Source: Lachnospiraceae oral taxon 107 str. F0167 (GTDB taxonomy: Bacteria > Bacillota > Clostridia > Lachnospirales > Lachnospiraceae). From it: a DNA stretch of 64,000 nucleotides. Positions 55,962 to 64,000 of this stretch are shown here, piece after piece. The stretch covers positions 44,164 to 108,163 of the forward strand of contig GL890591.1 of the NCBI GenBank assembly GCA_000209465.1, in the 5' to 3' direction. The position numbers were made by a program, and so were the translations under genes. The notes beneath the pieces were generated by a model that saw only the letters and a program-made list of their open reading frames with translations, was not told the DNA's origin and searched no databases. Every line of letters starts with the position of its first letter. Position 1 is the first letter of the stretch.

Positions 55962-56998
55962 TGGAAAGAGCAAAGGTAAATCAAGACATAAATCTTAATG
56001 AGTATAAAGATGTTTGGGTACTTGCAGAAACCGTAAACGGTAAGATTTTGCCTATCACTTTGGAACTGATGGGAGAGGGCAGAAAGCTTGCAAATGAACT
56101 TGGAAAAAAGCTTGTTGTTATTGTTCCCGGATATGAGATAGAGAAAGCAGTAAAAGAACTGCTTGAATATGATGTTGATAAGGTGTATTACTTGGAACAT
56201 GAACTTTTAAAAGATTTTTCCACATTGGGATTTGTTGAAGTACTCTCAGAAGAGATAAAAAAGAGAAAGCCCGAGGTGCTTTTAGTAGGTGCGACTTCCA
56301 TAGGAAGAGACATCGGTCCAAGACTTGCTGCAAGACTTGGCACAGGACTTACTGCAGATTGTACAGGACTTGAGGTGGATGCTGAGGATAAAAAACTCCT
56401 TATGACAAGACCTGCATTCGGTGGAAATATTATGGCGACAATTATTTGCCCGAAAAATCGTCCACAAATGGCTACAGTAAGACCGGGAGTAATGTCAAGA
56501 GCAAAGAAAGCAGAGAAAAATAATGCAGATTTTGAGAAAATACTTCCTAAACTTGGCAAAGAGGATATAAGAACAAGGCTTATCGGCACAGTCGAACATG
56601 ACCAAAAACAAGTAAATTTAATAGATGCAAAGATTATCGTATCAGGAGGCAGAGGTATAAAAAATAAGGACGGCTTTGCACTGATAGAGAGCCTTGCAAA
56701 TGCCCTTGGTGGTGAAGTCGGATCATCTCGTGCCTGCGTTGATGCAGGATGGATTGGCTCCTCTCATCAGGTAGGACAGACAGGAACGACTGTCAGACCT
56801 GATTTATATATAGCCTGCGGTATATCAGGTGCTATACAGCATTTGGCGGGAATGAGCGAATCAAAGTATATAGTTGCAATAAACACAGATAAAAATGCAC
56901 CTATATTTGATATTTGTGATTATGGTATCGTAGGCGATTTAAAAGAAATTATACCGGTACTTGTTTCAAGTATAGAATCCGGAGATTTCGTATTATAG
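55961..56998 (+). CDS. etfA: Electron transfer flavoprotein alpha subunit
   Basis: A 345-residue EtfA starting at GTG 55961, inside the etfB stop. The FAD-binding C-terminal domain has GGRGIKNKDGFALIE, GSSRACVDAGW, GQTGTTVRPDLYIACGISGAIQH and INTDKNAPIFDICDYG. It completes the likely acrylyl-CoA reductase complex and ends the operon. Confidence 0.95.
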   Translation: MERAKVNQDINLNEYKDVWVLAETVNGKILPITLELMGEGRKLANELGKKLVVIVPGYEIEKAVKELLEYDVDKVYYLEHELLKDFSTLGFVEVLSEEIKKRKPEVLLVGATSIGRDIGPRLAARLGTGLTADCTGLEVDAEDKKLLMTRPAFGGNIMATIICPKNRPQMATVRPGVMSRAKKAEKNNADFEKILPKLGKEDIRTRLIGTVEHDQKQVNLIDAKIIVSGGRGIKNKDGFALIESLANALGGEVGSSRACVDAGWIGSSHQVGQTGTTVRPDLYIACGISGAIQHLAGMSESKYIVAINTDKNAPIFDICDYGIVGDLKEIIPVLVSSIESGDFVL

Positions 56999-57019
56999 TT
57001 TTTGTAAAATTATGAATAT

Positions 57020-57046
57020 GGGGTGGCTGAGGCTGCCCCGATTTTG
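57020..57046 (+). terminator. Weak terminator after etfA
   Basis: GGGG-TG-GC pairs with GC-TG-CCCC (two mismatches), then GATTTTGTT. It would end the pyrimidine operon before the MATE gene. Confidence 0.4.
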
Positions 57047-57086
57047 TTATCATAGGGGCAGTAAATTATCATTATAAGGAGGGGAA

Positions 57087-58445
57087 ATGGAAGGAGTAAG
57101 TACAAAAAATAAAATGGAGGTGGAGCCTATAAAATCTCTTATTTTAAAAATGTCCATACCTCCGCTTATTTCCATGTGTATGCAATACTCATATAATCTG
57201 ATAGATTGTATTTTTGTATCATGTATCAGTGATAAATCTTTGAGTGCTGTTTCTATAATTTTTCCTATTACGACACTGTTTTTGGCTATTGCCATTTGGA
57301 TAGGGGTAGGTGTCAGTGTGCTGGTAGCCAAGTATCTGGGTGAAAAGGATGAGGAAAAGGCGAATACAATAGTAGCCAATGGAATAATTGTTTCTTTTGT
57401 GGTAAGCAGCACTGTAACATTTATCACTATGAATATTATAAGAGGATTTATAATGTCATTTACAAGTGATACGGAGATTATAAATCAGGCAATGGCATAT
57501 ATGGATATATGTGTATTTATGGCTATACCATGTGCAGTACATATCTGTATTCAAAAGGTATTGCAGGGAACAGGGAATATGCTTGCTCCTATGTGCTTTC
57601 AGATAGCAGGTGTTGTGGTAAATCTTATATTTGATCCTGTTTTAATATTCGGCTATTTGGGATTTAAACCTATGGGAGTCAGAGGGGCTGCCATTGCTAC
57701 GGTTATGGGATATACTTTCTCTACGATTCTTGCATTTCTTGTACTTATATTCCAAAAGCAAAAGGTTAAACTTGGTTTAAAATACTTTATAATCCGTTTT
57801 AATCATGTAAGGGATATCTTTGTAGTGGGTTTCCCGTCTTTTATAATGAATGTGCTTGGAGCGGCAATGGTATATAATACAAATCTCTTTCTGAAACAAT
57901 ATTCAGAGATAGCAATAGCCTTCTTTGGAGCATATTTTAAGATACAGCAGATGGTAATAATGACATTGAACGGACTTATACAGGGATGTATACCGGTAAT
58001 GAGCTATAATTACGGGGCAAAAAGAGAGGACAGATTAAAGGAGAGTCTAAAGATAGGCACAATTGTTGCAATAATACTCACATCATTCAGTATAATAATG
58101 CTTTGGATTTTTACAAAAAACATATTACTGACCTTTAATCCGCCGAAGGAAATGTTTGAGTTTGGAATTTTCGGCATAAGAATAATGAGTCTCAGCTATG
58201 TATTTGTAGGTATTACAACAATGATAGCATCATATATGCAGTCTACAAAGAATGTAGGTAAAAGTATATGGATAAATCTATGCAGACAACTTTTGGTGCT
58301 GATTCCTATAATGTTCATCGGTTCACAGACATTCGGGCTTGCAGGCATATGGAGCGCCTTCCTTGCAACAGAGATAATCTGTGTTTTACTAAGTCTGATT
58401 TTATATAAGAATACAAAGATAGATATAGGAAATGGAGTTGTATAG
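57087..58445 (+). CDS. MATE family efflux transporter
   Basis: A 452-residue protein with about 12 membrane segments of the MATE type (LILKMSIPPLISMCMQYSYNLID, VLQGTGNMLAPM, PVMSYNYGAKREDRLKE). Such proteins export drugs or metabolites with Na+ or H+. AAGGAGGGG precedes the start. It lies after a weak terminator, so a link to the pyrimidine operon is uncertain. Confidence 0.9.
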   Translation: MEGVSTKNKMEVEPIKSLILKMSIPPLISMCMQYSYNLIDCIFVSCISDKSLSAVSIIFPITTLFLAIAIWIGVGVSVLVAKYLGEKDEEKANTIVANGIIVSFVVSSTVTFITMNIIRGFIMSFTSDTEIINQAMAYMDICVFMAIPCAVHICIQKVLQGTGNMLAPMCFQIAGVVVNLIFDPVLIFGYLGFKPMGVRGAAIATVMGYTFSTILAFLVLIFQKQKVKLGLKYFIIRFNHVRDIFVVGFPSFIMNVLGAAMVYNTNLFLKQYSEIAIAFFGAYFKIQQMVIMTLNGLIQGCIPVMSYNYGAKREDRLKESLKIGTIVAIILTSFSIIMLWIFTKNILLTFNPPKEMFEFGIFGIRIMSLSYVFVGITTMIASYMQSTKNVGKSIWINLCRQLLVLIPIMFIGSQTFGLAGIWSAFLATEIICVLLSLILYKNTKIDIGNGVV

Positions 58446-58457
58446 AAATTTTAATAG

Positions 58458-58536
58458 GCTGTTATTTAAGGTTTAATTGATGCAGTATTTTTTGTATACT
58501 GTTATACAGGAGAATCTTGAAATAACAGCTTTTTTA
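58458..58536 (+). terminator. Two-tier terminator after the MATE gene
   Basis: Outer stem GCTGTTATTT/AAATAACAGC (58458-58529) encloses an inner stem CAGTAT/ATACTG (about 58483-58503) and is followed by seven Ts. It has the same nested plan as the one at 1091-1165. Confidence 0.8.
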
Positions 58537-58617
58537 TTGTCTCAACCAAGCTTAGAATATTACAGTACATTTTAATTCCTGAATTTGTTCGAATTATCCA
58601 ATGGTAAAATAAAAATA

Positions 58618-58647
58618 TTGACATTAAGATATCTTTTGTTATATAAA
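58618..58647 (+). promoter_or_regulatory. Promoter of the RHS-repeat gene
   Basis: TTGACA (58618-58623), 18 bases, TATAAA (58642-58647). The spacer contains the palindrome AAGATATCTT (58626-58635), and TTAAGAT at 58624 recurs inverted as ATCTTAA at about 58649, so a regulator may bind here. Confidence 0.65.
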
Positions 58648-58701
58648 CATCTTAACAAATCAATTAAATATAATTTTGTAAAAAGGAAATGGGTGAATAG
58701 G

Positions 58702-61700
58702 ATGAAAAACAGAATATTTTGTAAAAGTCTTGTTGCAGGTATGGTTTCTTTCAGCTTAATGCTGGGGCAGATTGTGCCGACCTTTGGTGCGGTACAGGAT
58801 AAGGAATCGGTAAGAAAATACTATTACTATCAAGATGTACTTAGAGATGCGAAGAGTAAAGCGTCTAAGGTGGCAAAAAAAGAGACAACTCATGAAAAAA
58901 TACCAAGTGAGTCGGCAGAAGAGTATACCGATGAGTATGGTGCCGTTACTAAGGATACTTATGACGAAGCCGGTAATCTGATTAGTAGAAAGGTTAACGG
59001 TAAAGATGTTGTACAGTTTTCATATGATAGTGCCGGTAATATAACAAGTATCAAGGATGCACTTGGTTTTGAAACAAAGTATGAGTATGATGAGAGCAAT
59101 AGGCTTATTGCCAATATAGATGCATTGGGGAATAAGACAAATTATACTTATGACGGTGAAAATCTATCAAGAGTTATATTGCCGGATAATAGTGAAACAA
59201 GCTATAAGTATGACTCACAGGGCAGAGTTATTACTCAAACAGAAGCTAACGGTCTTATTACAAATATACAATATGATGATGCAGGAAATATCATAAGACT
59301 TTATGATAATAAGGATTTAGATGAAAACTATACTTATGACAGTGCTAATAATCTACTGACGGAAACAAACAGCTTGGGAGAAAAGACAAGCTATACATAT
59401 GATTCAGAGGGCAGAGTAACAAATATAAACTATGCAGATAAAACTTCTGAGAGTTTTTCATATGATGAAACCGGAAATCTGATAAAAAGTGTAGATATAT
59501 ATGGAGTAGTTACAGAATATACTTATGACACATCAGGAAATCTGATAAAAGAATCAAGCGGAGAAGATGTAAGTGAGTATACATATGATAATGCCGGCAA
59601 TCTCTTGACTGAAAAAGAAGCTGACGGAAGCAAGAGTGAATATAAGTATGATGCTAAAGGAAATATAGTAGAAACAAAGGACGCACCGGGTAATATACAA
59701 AAGTTTTCATATGATATCAATGACAATCTGATACTGTACGTGGACGGTAAAAATCAGCCGGTAGTATATAGATATGATGCACTTGGACAAAATACGGAGA
59801 TAGTATATCCTGACGGCAGTAGTGAAAAGTATAAGTATGATGCACTTGGAAATATAATTGAATTCATAGATATAGACGGCAGTAAAACAACATATACTTA
59901 TGATTCACTAAGTAGATTGGTGGAAAAGAAAGATACGTCGGGAAACTATGAAAAATATAGCTATGATACTCTTGGTGATATAACTTCTATTACAGATAAT
60001 AAAGGGAATGAAAAAAGGTACTCTTATGACTTGTATGGACAGCTTATAGAGGAGAGTGACCAAAGCGGAAAAAGACATATATATACTTATGATAAAATAG
60101 GTCAGGTGACAGCAGAAAGCATTGACGGCGAAGACTTCTCATACACCTATGACACTTTTGGAAATACTTTAGAAGAGAAAAGCAGCAGCGGATATAACGC
60201 ACAGTATAAGTATGATAAACTTGGTCAGCTGATAGAAGAAAATAACAGCACCGGAGAAGCCAACAGCTATAATTACAACAATGTAGGAAACCTAATAAAT
60301 GAGGTATATAAGAATATAAATACCGGAGTATCTGAAAATATTTCATATACACTTGATAATAAGAGTCAAGTATCAGGTATAAAAACAGATGCAGATGATA
60401 TCAGGTTATATTATAACGCCAAGGGGCAGATAACACAAAAAGACAGTAAAGCAGGGAGTGAAAAATTCTCATATGATGCTAACGGCAATCTTACAAAAAT
60501 AACCGGAGGAGGCAAAGAAGATACCGATTTTACATATAGTGTAAGAAATCGTCTGCTTTCTATAAACCCTAATAAGAAACAAGAAAATAATGATATACAA
60601 AAAGAACTTATAGAGACCAAGCTTGGAGATATTTTCTACAAATCTGACGATAATGGAATAGTAGAGTACAGTGACGGAAATTCACATACTACATATTTTA
60701 AAAGAGATAGTCAGGGGCGAGTGGTAGAGAGAAAAAATCCAAATGGTGATGTGGAGTACTATGAATATGGTAACAGCGATACTCCAATAAAGATAGTAAA
60801 GGCTGACGGAAAGCAATTAACTTATGAGCTTGACGGTGAGGGCAGGATACTATCTCAAAGTGAAGTGTCAGATGGTGAAAGTAAGAAACTTTTAGAATAC
60901 CGATATGATGAGAATGGGAATATATCAGAAGCTATAGGAGATACCGGAACTTCCACCTACAAGTATGATAACAGTGGAAATATTTTAAATTATACAGATA
61001 TATTCGGAAAGACAATAAATTATACTTATGATGAAAGAGGAAATTTAAGTAAGCTTGAAGCAGCCGGTGAGCCGCCAACTGTATATACTTATGACAGTGA
61101 AGATAGAATTATATCTGTAATATACGGTGATAATAAAACTGTCAGCTATGAGTATGTGGAAAATACTACAATTACACATCTGCCGGATAACAAGACTATC
61201 GTAGAAAAATATAATGATAGCGGCGACTTGGTAGATAAGACATATACTGATGATGCAGGAAATATCATATATAAGATCTCATTGGAGTATGACAGTGAAG
61301 ACAGAATATCTAAAAGATATGTTGTGTTGAGTAAGGATAATAAGGAATCTGATAAAAAAGAAAGTGCATCAACAGATCAGGATACACCGATAGCCACAAG
61401 TGAGAATGTATCATCAGAGGAGAATACTGTATCAGATAATTCAGGTAATAATACAGATTTTATAAAGGTAGAATACCGATACAGTTATACTGATAAATCG
61501 CAGCTAAAAAGTGAGAATATTGTAGGTGATACCGGCGCAAAAGATATCAGCTATACATATGATAATGCAGGCAATAGAACAAGTGAAACTATAAAAACAG
61601 GTTATAAAGAAGAAGTAACTACATTTACATATGATGAAAGTAACAGGCTTATTAAAAAACAATTACCTAAGAAAACTACCATATATACTTATGATAAAAA

Positions 61701-64000
61701 CGGCAATCGTATATCAGCTACAAGTGATGGAGAGAAGTTTAGCTATACATATGATATCAATGATAATCTGACAGGAATAAAGAAAAATGATGTAACAATA
61801 TTTGAAGCGACCTATGATGCAATGGGAGAGCGAGTTCTTACCAAAGAACTGAATGCCGACGGTACCTTGGAAAGTAAATACAGGCTAAATGATATAAGCT
61901 TTGAAGATACACAGGTGCTATCTGTTTATAATGACAGTTTAAAAACAAATTTAATATACGGAAATGAAAGGATAGTTGAACTTTCAACCGGTACTGAGAG
62001 TATATTTATAACAGATGAAAAAGAAAGTGTATTAGGTAGAATCGGAGACGAAAACACGTTCTATACACCATTTGGATATAATGAAGATACAAATTTTATT
62101 GATACTCAAAAAGCTTTAATAACCGGCTTTGGATTTGATGGAGAATGGAAAGATAGTACAGGATTATATTATCTAAGAGCCAGATATTATGATCCGAATA
62201 CCGGGGTGTTCTTATCAGAAGACAGTGTAAGTGGAGATATAGAGTCGGCGATCAGCTTAAACGGATACAGCTTTGTAGAAAATGACCCTGTCAATTATAC
62301 CGACCCAAGCGGAAATACAAGAAACAGGGGGAAATCCTCAGGCAGAGGTAAGGGTGCAAAGGGAAAGCAGGTAAGTAAAAAGTCAACAGCAAGCGGGAAG
62401 GGAAAAGCTTCAAATAAATCGAAATCTCCAAAGCTGAAGATGCCGAAGATATCGCCAAAGGCAAAAGCACAATCAAAGAGACAGGCTAAGCCAAAGAATT
62501 CAGGCAGAAGATTAGGTAAGCAAAATATAAGACAAAGTACAAATCTGTCAAGAAGCTTTGGAAGAAGAACTGCTAACAGCTATTCTAAAAAACATTCACA
62601 GAATGTTAACGCAAATGTAAAGAGGTCAGGGAGAAATACCGCCAACAGATTTGCATCAAGTATACGACCAAGACCTGTGGTTGCTAAACGTGTAAATGAA
62701 AAGTCAAGAAAAAGCTTTATGGGTGTTATAAACAAAAAAATACCGCCTAAAAGAAATAATAACAGTGTCGATACAGCAAAGGCTAAAAAGGCTTTTCAAG
62801 ATATAAACAAGAATAATGAGGACTTTGCAAAAAGGGCAAAGAAAAATCCGATACTTTATTTGTATTCAGCTTATGGAGCAATAGATTCCCTAAATACAAA
62901 TATAAAAAACCTTAAAGCACTTGAAGAAGCAGGGGTTATAAAATTACCGAACATAGGTATACACTATGATAATCTAAGGAATACCGTTATAAGAGAGAGT
63001 ACAAAAGCAGGAAACTCTGTATACGCTGCAAATATACCTATAATATCAAATGGACTCGGAAGATTCCTTGGAGCTACAAATATGCCGAAGAATGCCGGCT
63101 TAATGTCTACAATAGGGGCATATTATAGAGGAGTGTATATAAAGGGATTTTTGGGTACTGCGGACGGTATTTATAGTACAGTGGCACATCCTATAAAAAC
63201 GGTAGAGGGATTAACAGATATAATAGTGAACCCCGGGATGTTAGTGAAAGCAGTAAAAAACTATACAAACGAAAAGATAATTCATGGAAGTAGTGAGGAT
63301 AGAGCAGAGCTTTTAGGACATGCAGCATTTGAAATAGGCTTGGCTGTAGTTGCAAATGGTTCTGCGAAATCCGGAAAAGGGGCTAAAAAAGCAATTGGAT
63401 CATCAAAAGCCGCTGATATAGCAGATGATGTTAGTGATATATCAAATGGATCAAAAACCTCATCAAAAATATCCGGGATTGGAGATGAAATTGCAGGCGG
63501 TTCAAATATAAAGCAGCCTTCAAAGATAGTTTATTCATCTAAGGCCGCAGAAATTGGAGAACAAGCAGGTGATATGGCAGGTATTGATAAGAAAATAAAT
63601 CCTATCAAACCGCCATCAAAAATAGCTGAGCCAAATAAGCCGCCTATAGAAATACCAGAACCGAATAAGTCGCCTATAGAAGTGCCAGAACCGAATAAGT
63701 CGCCTATAGAAATACCCGAACCGAAGAATCCGACTATAGAGTTGTCTAAGACAGAAAAAGCACCTATAGAGATACCCGAATCTAAAAATCCGACAAAACT
63801 GCCTGAGATAACCGAAAAACCAAAGATGCCTGAACCTCAAAAACAGATAGATAAAGCTGATGATATAGCTAAAGAAAACCCTTTATCTAAAGAGGATGTA
63901 AAGCCTGAGGATAAGAAGGAAGTAGGGAAAGCAATTGATGGTGCTTCAAATACAAGAGAGTCATCTATTAAGTTTAAAAAGAAAATAATACAACAAAATT
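58702..64000 (+). CDS. Secreted RHS/YD-repeat protein, 3' end outside the window
   Basis: An open frame of at least 1,766 codons from ATG 58702 to the window end. Residues 1-30 are a signal peptide (SLVAGMVSFSLMLGQIVPTFGA). From about 58930 to 61800 there are dozens of YD repeats of the form YTYDxxGNLxxxxD. The RHS core follows near 62120-62310 (GLYYLRARYYDPNTGVFLSED, GYSFVENDPVNYTDPSGN). After it come a very basic Lys/Arg/Ser region (62310-62750), a segment with small hydrophobic parts (62850-63400) and a Pro/Glu/Lys tandem repeat (63643-63792). In polymorphic toxins the toxic domain sits at the far C-terminus, here beyond the window. The function of the tail seen is unknown. Confidence 0.92.
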   Translation, partial: MKNRIFCKSLVAGMVSFSLMLGQIVPTFGAVQDKESVRKYYYYQDVLRDAKSKASKVAKKETTHEKIPSESAEEYTDEYGAVTKDTYDEAGNLISRKVNGKDVVQFSYDSAGNITSIKDALGFETKYEYDESNRLIANIDALGNKTNYTYDGENLSRVILPDNSETSYKYDSQGRVITQTEANGLITNIQYDDAGNIIRLYDNKDLDENYTYDSANNLLTETNSLGEKTSYTYDSEGRVTNINYADKTSESFSYDETGNLIKSVDIYGVVTEYTYDTSGNLIKESSGEDVSEYTYDNAGNLLTEKEADGSKSEYKYDAKGNIVETKDAPGNIQKFSYDINDNLILYVDGKNQPVVYRYDALGQNTEIVYPDGSSEKYKYDALGNIIEFIDIDGSKTTYTYDSLSRLVEKKDTSGNYEKYSYDTLGDITSITDNKGNEKRYSYDLYGQLIEESDQSGKRHIYTYDKIGQVTAESIDGEDFSYTYDTFGNTLEEKSSSGYNAQYKYDKLGQLIEENNSTGEANSYNYNNVGNLINEVYKNINTGVSENISYTLDNKSQVSGIKTDADDIRLYYNAKGQITQKDSKAGSEKFSYDANGNLTKITGGGKEDTDFTYSVRNRLLSINPNKKQENNDIQKELIETKLGDIFYKSDDNGIVEYSDGNSHTTYFKRDSQGRVVERKNPNGDVEYYEYGNSDTPIKIVKADGKQLTYELDGEGRILSQSEVSDGESKKLLEYRYDENGNISEAIGDTGTSTYKYDNSGNILNYTDIFGKTINYTYDERGNLSKLEAAGEPPTVYTYDSEDRIISVIYGDNKTVSYEYVENTTITHLPDNKTIVEKYNDSGDLVDKTYTDDAGNIIYKISLEYDSEDRISKRYVVLSKDNKESDKKESASTDQDTPIATSENVSSEENTVSDNSGNNTDFIKVEYRYSYTDKSQLKSENIVGDTGAKDISYTYDNAGNRTSETIKTGYKEEVTTFTYDESNRLIKKQLPKKTTIYTYDKNGNRISATSDGEKFSYTYDINDNLTGIKKNDVTIFEATYDAMGERVLTKELNADGTLESKYRLNDISFEDTQVLSVYNDSLKTNLIYGNERIVELSTGTESIFITDEKESVLGRIGDENTFYTPFGYNEDTNFIDTQKALITGFGFDGEWKDSTGLYYLRARYYDPNTGVFLSEDSVSGDIESAISLNGYSFVENDPVNYTDPSGNTRNRGKSSGRGKGAKGKQVSKKSTASGKGKASNKSKSPKLKMPKISPKAKAQSKRQAKPKNSGRRLGKQNIRQSTNLSRSFGRRTANSYSKKHSQNVNANVKRSGRNTANRFASSIRPRPVVAKRVNEKSRKSFMGVINKKIPPKRNNNSVDTAKAKKAFQDINKNNEDFAKRAKKNPILYLYSAYGAIDSLNTNIKNLKALEEAGVIKLPNIGIHYDNLRNTVIRESTKAGNSVYAANIPIISNGLGRFLGATNMPKNAGLMSTIGAYYRGVYIKGFLGTADGIYSTVAHPIKTVEGLTDIIVNPGMLVKAVKNYTNEKIIHGSSEDRAELLGHAAFEIGLAVVANGSAKSGKGAKKAIGSSKAADIADDVSDISNGSKTSSKISGIGDEIAGGSNIKQPSKIVYSSKAAEIGEQAGDMAGIDKKINPIKPPSKIAEPNKPPIEIPEPNKSPIEVPEPNKSPIEIPEPKNPTIELSKTEKAPIEIPESKNPTKLPEITEKPKMPEPQKQIDKADDIAKENPLSKEDVKPEDKKEVGKAIDGASNTRESSIKFKKKIIQQN
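63643..63792 (+). repeat. Five 30-bp tandem repeats in the RHS gene
   Basis: A 30-base unit begins at 63643, 63673, 63703, 63733 and 63763, each encoding a ten-residue block such as PIEIPEPNKS. The second and third copies are nearly identical in DNA, later ones are diverged. Such repeats can change copy number. Confidence 0.85.

Noticed and set aside
1..64000. tRNA, rRNA, CRISPR array, insertion sequence or prophage
   Set aside because: None of the characteristic sequences was seen on either strand when reading through; a tRNA scan would be needed to exclude a missed tRNA.

Overview
The window is low-GC, densely packed DNA with AGGAGG-type ribosome binding sites, TTGACA/TATAAT promoters and short intrinsic terminators. 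Together with the gene content (orphan SelD selenium trait, PotABCD, HPr and Crh-like proteins, RpiR-controlled sugar ABC transporters, Etf-linked acyl-CoA dehydrogenase, a secreted L,D-transpeptidase) this points to an anaerobic Firmicute, probably a Lachnospiraceae member such as an oral Lachnoanaerobaculum relative. The family assignment is inference. No rRNA, tRNA, CRISPR array or insertion sequence was seen.

Layout. 1-6.1 kb: end of a membrane exporter-like gene, RNase H, a TrpR-like regulator, a polyamine ABC operon (potABCD) and a RelE/HigBA-type toxin-antitoxin pair whose promoter holds a palindrome between -35 and -10. 6.2-9.6 kb: a sodium:solute symporter and a secreted L,D-transpeptidase, both on the minus strand. 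9.8-25.4 kb: a selenium and purine island: selD, yedF, a cysteine desulfurase and a DUF3343 carrier; a xanthine/uracil permease with yqeC, yqeB and mocA; a guanine riboswitch before guanine deaminase; xanthine dehydrogenase xdhABC; adenine deaminase; an adenine/guanine-type permease. This is the selenium-dependent molybdenum hydroxylase trait in one block. 25.6-37.6 kb: a glycan or amino-sugar locus with nanE, two ABC importers, two large genes (DUF4127 and DUF4434) that both carry inactivating lesions, and an RpiR regulator. 37.9-45.7 kb: housekeeping genes (rpoD, queH, HPr, an HPr-like protein, ispF, cysS, mrnC, rlmB, ldh) and a MerR regulator.

46.1-57.0 kb is the most interesting region: a same-strand operon-like run of DUF1097 membrane protein, preT, preA, dihydropyrimidinase, M20 amidohydrolase (beta-ureidopropionase-like), a hotdog protein resembling 3-aminobutyryl-CoA/beta-alanyl-CoA ammonia lyase, a second such hotdog domain fused to a family III CoA-transferase, acyl-CoA dehydrogenase, etfB and etfA. 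Read in order, these give uracil -> dihydrouracil -> N-carbamoyl-beta-alanine -> beta-alanine -> beta-alanyl-CoA -> acrylyl-CoA -> propionyl-CoA -> propionate, a complete reductive pyrimidine fermentation. The first three steps and the beta-alanine branch are each known from other organisms; their union in one operon and the fused enzyme are the proposed new system. Purine oxidation by XdhABC could supply the reducing power.

57.1-64.0 kb: a MATE transporter and a secreted RHS/YD-repeat protein of more than 1,760 residues that runs off the window, with a basic segment and a 30-bp tandem repeat after its RHS core. Its C-terminal end, where a toxin domain would be expected, lies outside.
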